Source: Pezicula radicicola
Taxonomy: Eukaryota; Ascomycota; Leotiomycetes; Helotiales; Dermateaceae
Direction: 5' to 3'
NCBI GenBank assembly: GCA_003008705.1
Contig: PDUO01000073.1
Coordinates: forward strand, 120,943-144,704
Length of the DNA stretch: 23,762 nucleotides
Shown here: piece after piece, positions 19,930-23,762 of the stretch
Layout: every line of letters begins with the position of its first letter
Position numbering within the stretch: the first letter of the stretch is position 1
Position numbers and translations under genes: made by a program
Notes under the pieces: generated by a model
What the model saw: the letters and a program-made list of their open reading frames with translations, nothing else
The model's database searches: none
What the model was told of the DNA's origin: nothing

Positions 19930-20690
19930 GTAGCAGTGTGTTACTAGTACTGCTCGCCTTGCTAATATAGTCTTAGTGAGCTAGAATAAAGTTCGGTCTA
20001 CACTACTACGTCCACTAACTATAGAAGTCGAAAAGGCAAGGTTCTATAAATCTGTAGAAAGGCGTAATAGGCTACACTTGGCAGGGGATATATTCTTTAA
20101 CGTCTACAACGACTCTAACACGACGTTGCCCAGTCTTCTTGTCACCACGAATACTACGGGATATTAGTTTAGTGTCAACCACACCTTTACGTCCAATCAC
20201 CCACGCTACGTCAATAACTAACTGCCTGCCTAAAGCATATAACTTAACAAACCCTCTCCCTATTACACAACCTTGCTTCCCTCTGGTCTATTACATTCAA
20301 GGGGAGCTCTTCTAGAACATCGCCTTCTTACTCGTCCTTAAAGCAAAGATCTAGAACCCAAGCCTTTGGTTGCCTTACCTAATCCGGCCGAAATGCCTAA
20401 ACTATAGCTCCAATAATTCACAGCCGGCGGGCACACTAAGAATGTGAACAAGGAATTTCTCGTCGCTTATGCTGCTTTAGTCTCCTTATAGTGTTCTACT
20501 TCGCCGGCCTATACTATTGCGGATTCTGGCCCCGTGTTTTCACTGCATTCCTGATGACTTTACGCTATTACTTCATGCCCGCTAGTAGCGGCCTCGCCGC
20601 AAACTCGCTAGCGGGGCTCAACCTCTAGCTGCGGCTCAAGCGAGATGCCTGTGTATCACAAGGATGCGCTGTGTTACTCCGTAGTTTAGA
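19930..20690 (+). pseudogene. Decayed long reading frame of unknown identity
   Basis: One frame reads for about 250 codons with coding-like content: IVLVS*NKVRSTLLRPLTIE, VEKARFYKSVERRNRLHLAG, DIFFNVYND, NEFLVAYAALV-like pieces (FLVAYAALVSL) and YTIADSGPVFSLHS. It is interrupted by roughly a dozen stops, nearly all TAA or TAG that could be Gln codons after C-to-T change, plus TGA TGA that could be Arg CGA CGA. No family is recognised and no start is defined. The DNA is not A+T-rich, so any RIP was light. It may be a gene or an unknown transposon. Confidence 0.4.
20577..20617. repeat. Small inverted repeat (hairpin)
   Basis: GCCCGCTAG and CTAGCGGGGC face each other across about 22 bases (AGCGGCCTCGCCGC inside), giving a G+C-rich stem with one bulge. 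Its role is unknown, and it lies within the decayed frame. Confidence 0.5.
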
Positions 20691-20860
20691 GTTTCACTAC
20701 TAGCGTGATGTGATGTACTCGCGTCCATCCTCCAACCCCAAAGTTTGACATGGCGCAAGCGAGGAAGTGCAGTGCTAGTTTTAGAGCCATGCTGGCGGGT
20801 TATATACGGGCACACCGGTGTAATATATATACGAGCCCAAGAAGAAGAAACTCAAAGGAG
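20691..20860. other. Right edge of the balanced-composition island
   Basis: Composition is normal up to about 20830, with CpG and CpA sites and a 10-base palindrome ACACCGGTGT near 20811. It then falls rapidly into A+T-rich sequence. No gene seen. Confidence 0.6.
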
Positions 20861-21115
20861 CTATAAAGGATAGTATAAGAGGAAACTATAGAGATATTTT
20901 AAGTTAGACTTATAAGAAACTTTTAACTTTTTAATTAAGTTATTAAATAATAAAAATACTCTTTATAAAACTATTATAAAACTATAATTATAAAGTTTAA
21001 ATTTTAAAGTAAAATAATTTATTTTATATAAGGAAAAAAAGTATTTTATTATTTCTTTTATTTCTTTTAATTATTTTAATATAAGTATTATAAGTTATAA
21101 AATAATAATAAATAT
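20861..21115. other. A+T-rich flank, no gene
   Basis: RIP-like composition with CpA/TpG nearly absent. I see no readable domain, LTR or tandem array here. Confidence 0.6.
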
Positions 21116-21752
21116 TATAATTTATAATATAATTATATACTATAATACTCTATAACTATAATAACCTTTAGTAGTTACTAAACCCTTATAACTATAATTA
21201 TTACTTTTATATATAATACTAGCTATACTAGTTATATAATATTAGTCTATATATTATATACTTCCTTATTAGAAATAGTATATATTATAAGTTAAACTAG
21301 TTAAATTAAATAGATAGAGAAGAAGAAAACTAAATTAGTAGTTTTCTAATTTAAGAAGATTAAGTAGGAATAGTAAGGTCTAATTAAGTAGACTAAATAA
21401 TATAATTTATATAACTATATACTTATAATATATATTTTATTTTATTTTATTTTATTTTATTTTACTAGTATTTTATAAGTAATATAAAACCCTCCTAACT
21501 TAGTAATTTATATAACTTAGTCTATACTAAATATAATAGTCTTTATAACTAGTATTTTATATATAGATAGTCTCTCTTTCTTAGTAGATAGATAACTTTG
21601 AATTTAAGTCTTTAGTTATATATATTATTATCTCTATTTTATTAATTACTCTATTTAATACTCCTCTTACCCTATATTTATAGTATACCTTAGACTATAC
21701 CTACTTAGTACTTATCTTATTTTACTCTATACTTATAGCTTATAATCTAATA
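21116..21752 (+). mobile_element. Copia-family LTR, plus orientation, heavily RIP-mutated
   Basis: It pairs in reverse complement with 22048-22732 over its whole length. Shared landmarks include TTTAGTAGTTACTAAA, CTTCCTTATTAG, TCTAATTAAGTAGACTAAATA and AGTCTCTCTTTCTTAGTAGA. Most differences are transitions, and this copy has lost nearly all CpA, TpG and CpG sites that the partner still shows. No Copia coding sequence adjoins it, so it is probably a solo LTR or a truncated second element. Ends are approximate and no target duplication could be confirmed. Confidence 0.7.
21433..21464. repeat. (TTTTA)n microsatellite
   Basis: Six tandem ATTTT/TTTTA units lie inside the plus-oriented Copia LTR. 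The opposed LTR has a shorter, imperfect version (AAAATAAAATAAAATA near 22343), so the array varies between copies. Confidence 0.85.
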
Positions 21753-22047
21753 GGTTATAAGTCTAAAGTATAATTAATTAGTATTTTAAAGATAATAGCC
21801 CTATATAAAGACTATATTAGCTAGTCTTTATAAGTATTCTTTATTCTTATTTTTATTACTTAGAGAGTAGAAAAGCCTTTTAGCTAAAGTCCTTATAACT
21901 AGACCCTATTAAGTATAAAGATAGTAGTATTTTAGTTTATAATTAGTTATATACTAGTATATTATTTTTATATAGTATATAAACTCTAATAATTATAACT
22001 ATACAATTATATTACCTATAGTAAGTATTATAGTTTTATTTATATAT
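21753..22047. other. Spacer between the two opposed Copia LTRs
   Basis: About 295 bases of RIP-like A+T-rich DNA. No gene or transposon end is recognised. Confidence 0.6.
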
Positions 22048-22732
22048 TATTAGATTATAAACTATAAGATAGGTAGATAGATAGGGTAGGTATAGTCTAA
22101 AGTATATTATAAATATAGGGTAGAAGGAGTATTAAATAAAGTAATAGATAAAATAGAGATAATAATATATAGAACTTAAAGACTTGAATTCGAAGTTATC
22201 TATCTACTAAGAAAGAGAGGCTATCTATATACAAAAGGCTAGTTATAAAGACTACTATATTTAGTATAGACTAATTCGTATAAACTACTAAGTTAGGAAG
22301 GCTTTGCTTTACTTATAAAATACTAGTAAAATTAAACAATATAAAATAAAATAAAATATATATTATAAGTATATAGTTGTATAAGCTACCCTAATAGGTA
22401 GTTTATACGAATTACCTTATTTAGTCTACTTAATTAGACCTTGCTATTCCTACTTAAATAAGTAGTCCTTCCTACTGAATTATAAACTAGTTTATAACTA
22501 GAAAACTACTAGTTTAGTTTTCTCCTTCCCTATCCGTTCGATTTAGCTAGTTTAGTACCTTATATATACTATTCCTAATAAGGAAGTATATAATATAGAA
22601 ACTAAGGTTATATAACTATTATAACTAGAGTTATATATAAAAGTAATAAATATTATTATAAGGCTTTAGTAACTACTAAAGGTTACTAGAGCTATAGGGT
22701 ATTTATAGTATATAATTATATTATATAATACA
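22048..22732 (-). mobile_element. 3' LTR of a minus-strand Copia element, partly RIP-mutated
   Basis: On the minus strand it begins TGTATTATATAATATAATT directly after a purine-rich tract AAGAGGGTATAT, as expected of a polypurine tract and LTR start, about 90 bases after the Copia pol stop codon. It keeps several CpG/CpA/TpG sites (CCGTTCG, GAATTCG, ACAAAAGG, TTTGCTTT) lost from the opposed copy at 21116-21752. The outer end (22048) was set where similarity with that copy stops. Confidence 0.78.
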
Positions 22733-22823
22733 ATATACCCTCTTAATAAGTACTATAATAAACTAAGAGATAAAGAGCTTTAGTACTATATATATATATA
22801 TAATATATAAATAGATAATAGTA

Positions 22824-23762
22824 CTAATTAAAGCCTATTAGAGTTAGGAAGTATATAAACTTTACTCTATTTAATAGCTTAGTTAGGCTATCTACCTTTT
22901 ACTCTTTAGAAGGAATATATAATAGGTCTATAATTCCTTTCTCTACTAGGTCTCTACTATAGTAGTATTTAACTACTATATATTTAGTTCTTTTATAAAA
23001 AGTAGGGTTATTAACTAATAATAAGGTACTATTATTATCTATATATAGAGGTAATTTAGTCTGTTTAAAATAGCCTAATTCTATTAGAATTTACTTTATA
23101 TAGACTGCCTCTTTAATAGTACTAGTAATAGCTATATATTCAGCTTCTATAGTACTTTGTACTATTATAGATTATAATTTAGATTTCCAAGAAATCAGGC
23201 TACTAGCTAAAAAGAATATATAGCTACTAGTAGATTTTCTAGTAGCTATATTACCTATATAGTTAGAATTATAATAGCCTATTAAAGAGTTATTTTCTTT
23301 ATTATTAGAATAAGTAATTCCTAAGTCTATAGAGCCTTTTAGGTATCTAAATACTCTATTTATATACTTTATATATATTTTACTAGGATTAGATAAGAAT
23401 CTAGATAATTTACTAATACTAGTTACTATATCTATCCTAGTAACTAAAGCTAAATATAATAAAGAGTCTATAATACTTTAATATTATTTAATCTCTGTTT
23501 TAGAGGCTTATCCTTTATTAGGTTCTAATATAACTTTAGAATCTAAAGGAGTACTAACTATACTACTTTCTAGTAAATTAAATTTAACTAGTACCTTCTT
23601 TATATATTTAGTTTATTTTAGTTTTAATATAGTACTAGTTCTCTTTATTTCTATTCCTAGATAATCGACTATAGGCCCTAGTCTTTTTATTTTAAAGTAT
23701 TTCTCTATAGTATTATAGAATCTACTAATAGAGTCTATACTAGGGCTTATAATAGCTATATC
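22824..23762 (-). pseudogene. Ty1/Copia pol, end of RT and complete RNase H, RIP-mutated, runs off the window
   Basis: One minus-strand frame reads for about 310 codons with few stops, all TAA or TAG where Gln is expected. Recognisable blocks are DIAIISPS at the window edge (just after the RT active site), IKRLGPIVDYLGIEI, SIIDSLLYLALVTRIDI, FRYLKGSIDLGI, YYNSNYIGNIATRKSTSSYIF (YCDSDYAGD block with Asp to Asn and Cys to Tyr), STIEAEYIAI, LYIDNNSTLLL and KVDSLTK, ending at TAG 22824-22826. This is the classical Copia RT-to-RNase H C-terminus. The rest of the element lies beyond 23762. It copied the element RNA and removed it from the hybrid; now it is inactive. Confidence 0.94.

Overview
The window looks like nuclear DNA of a filamentous ascomycete (Pezizomycotina). 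Short introns with GTAAG-type donors, CTAAC/CTAAT branch points and YAG acceptors interrupt the genes. The families present (fungal rhodopsin-like seven-helix protein, fungal APH-type kinase, chromodomain Gypsy and Copia elements, Tc1/mariner) are typical of such fungi. Two flanking blocks carry the mark of repeat-induced point mutation (RIP): extreme A+T, CpA/TpG/CpG almost gone, and reading frames broken mainly by TAA/TAG where Gln or Trp codons are expected. The species cannot be named from this sequence.

Layout. 1-10180 is a RIP-saturated transposon nest. It opens with a 2.6-kb inverted repeat (arms 1-1050 and 1563-2612). The right arm contains the first part of a Tc1/mariner transposase gene. 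That gene is cut by a solo LTR (2243-2639, target duplication AATAA), resumes at 2645-3360, is cut again by a full-length Ty3/Gypsy chromovirus (3366-10031, 394-bp LTRs, target duplication ATAAG), and finishes in frame at 10032-10079. About 10180-20830 is a balanced-composition island: a 151-bp MITE-like element, an ATP-grasp ligase gene (minus), a 12-bp minisatellite, a two-exon APH-type kinase gene (minus), an unassigned stretch, a phosphatidylserine decarboxylase-family pseudogene (plus), a five-exon seven-helix membrane protein gene (minus), and a decayed unidentified frame. 20860-23762 is a second RIP block with two opposed Copia LTRs and the 3' end of a Copia pol gene (minus) that runs off the window.

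How it fits together. Three genes appear intact once introns are removed: ATP-grasp (start uncertain), APH-type kinase (350 aa) and rhodopsin-like protein (347 aa). All three are on the minus strand. Together with the dead decarboxylase they could be the remains of a small-molecule gene cluster, but this rests only on gene content and proximity. The transposons record an order of events: Tc1/mariner, then the solo-LTR insertion within it, then the Gypsy element, whose last ~85 bp escaped RIP although both sides are mutated.
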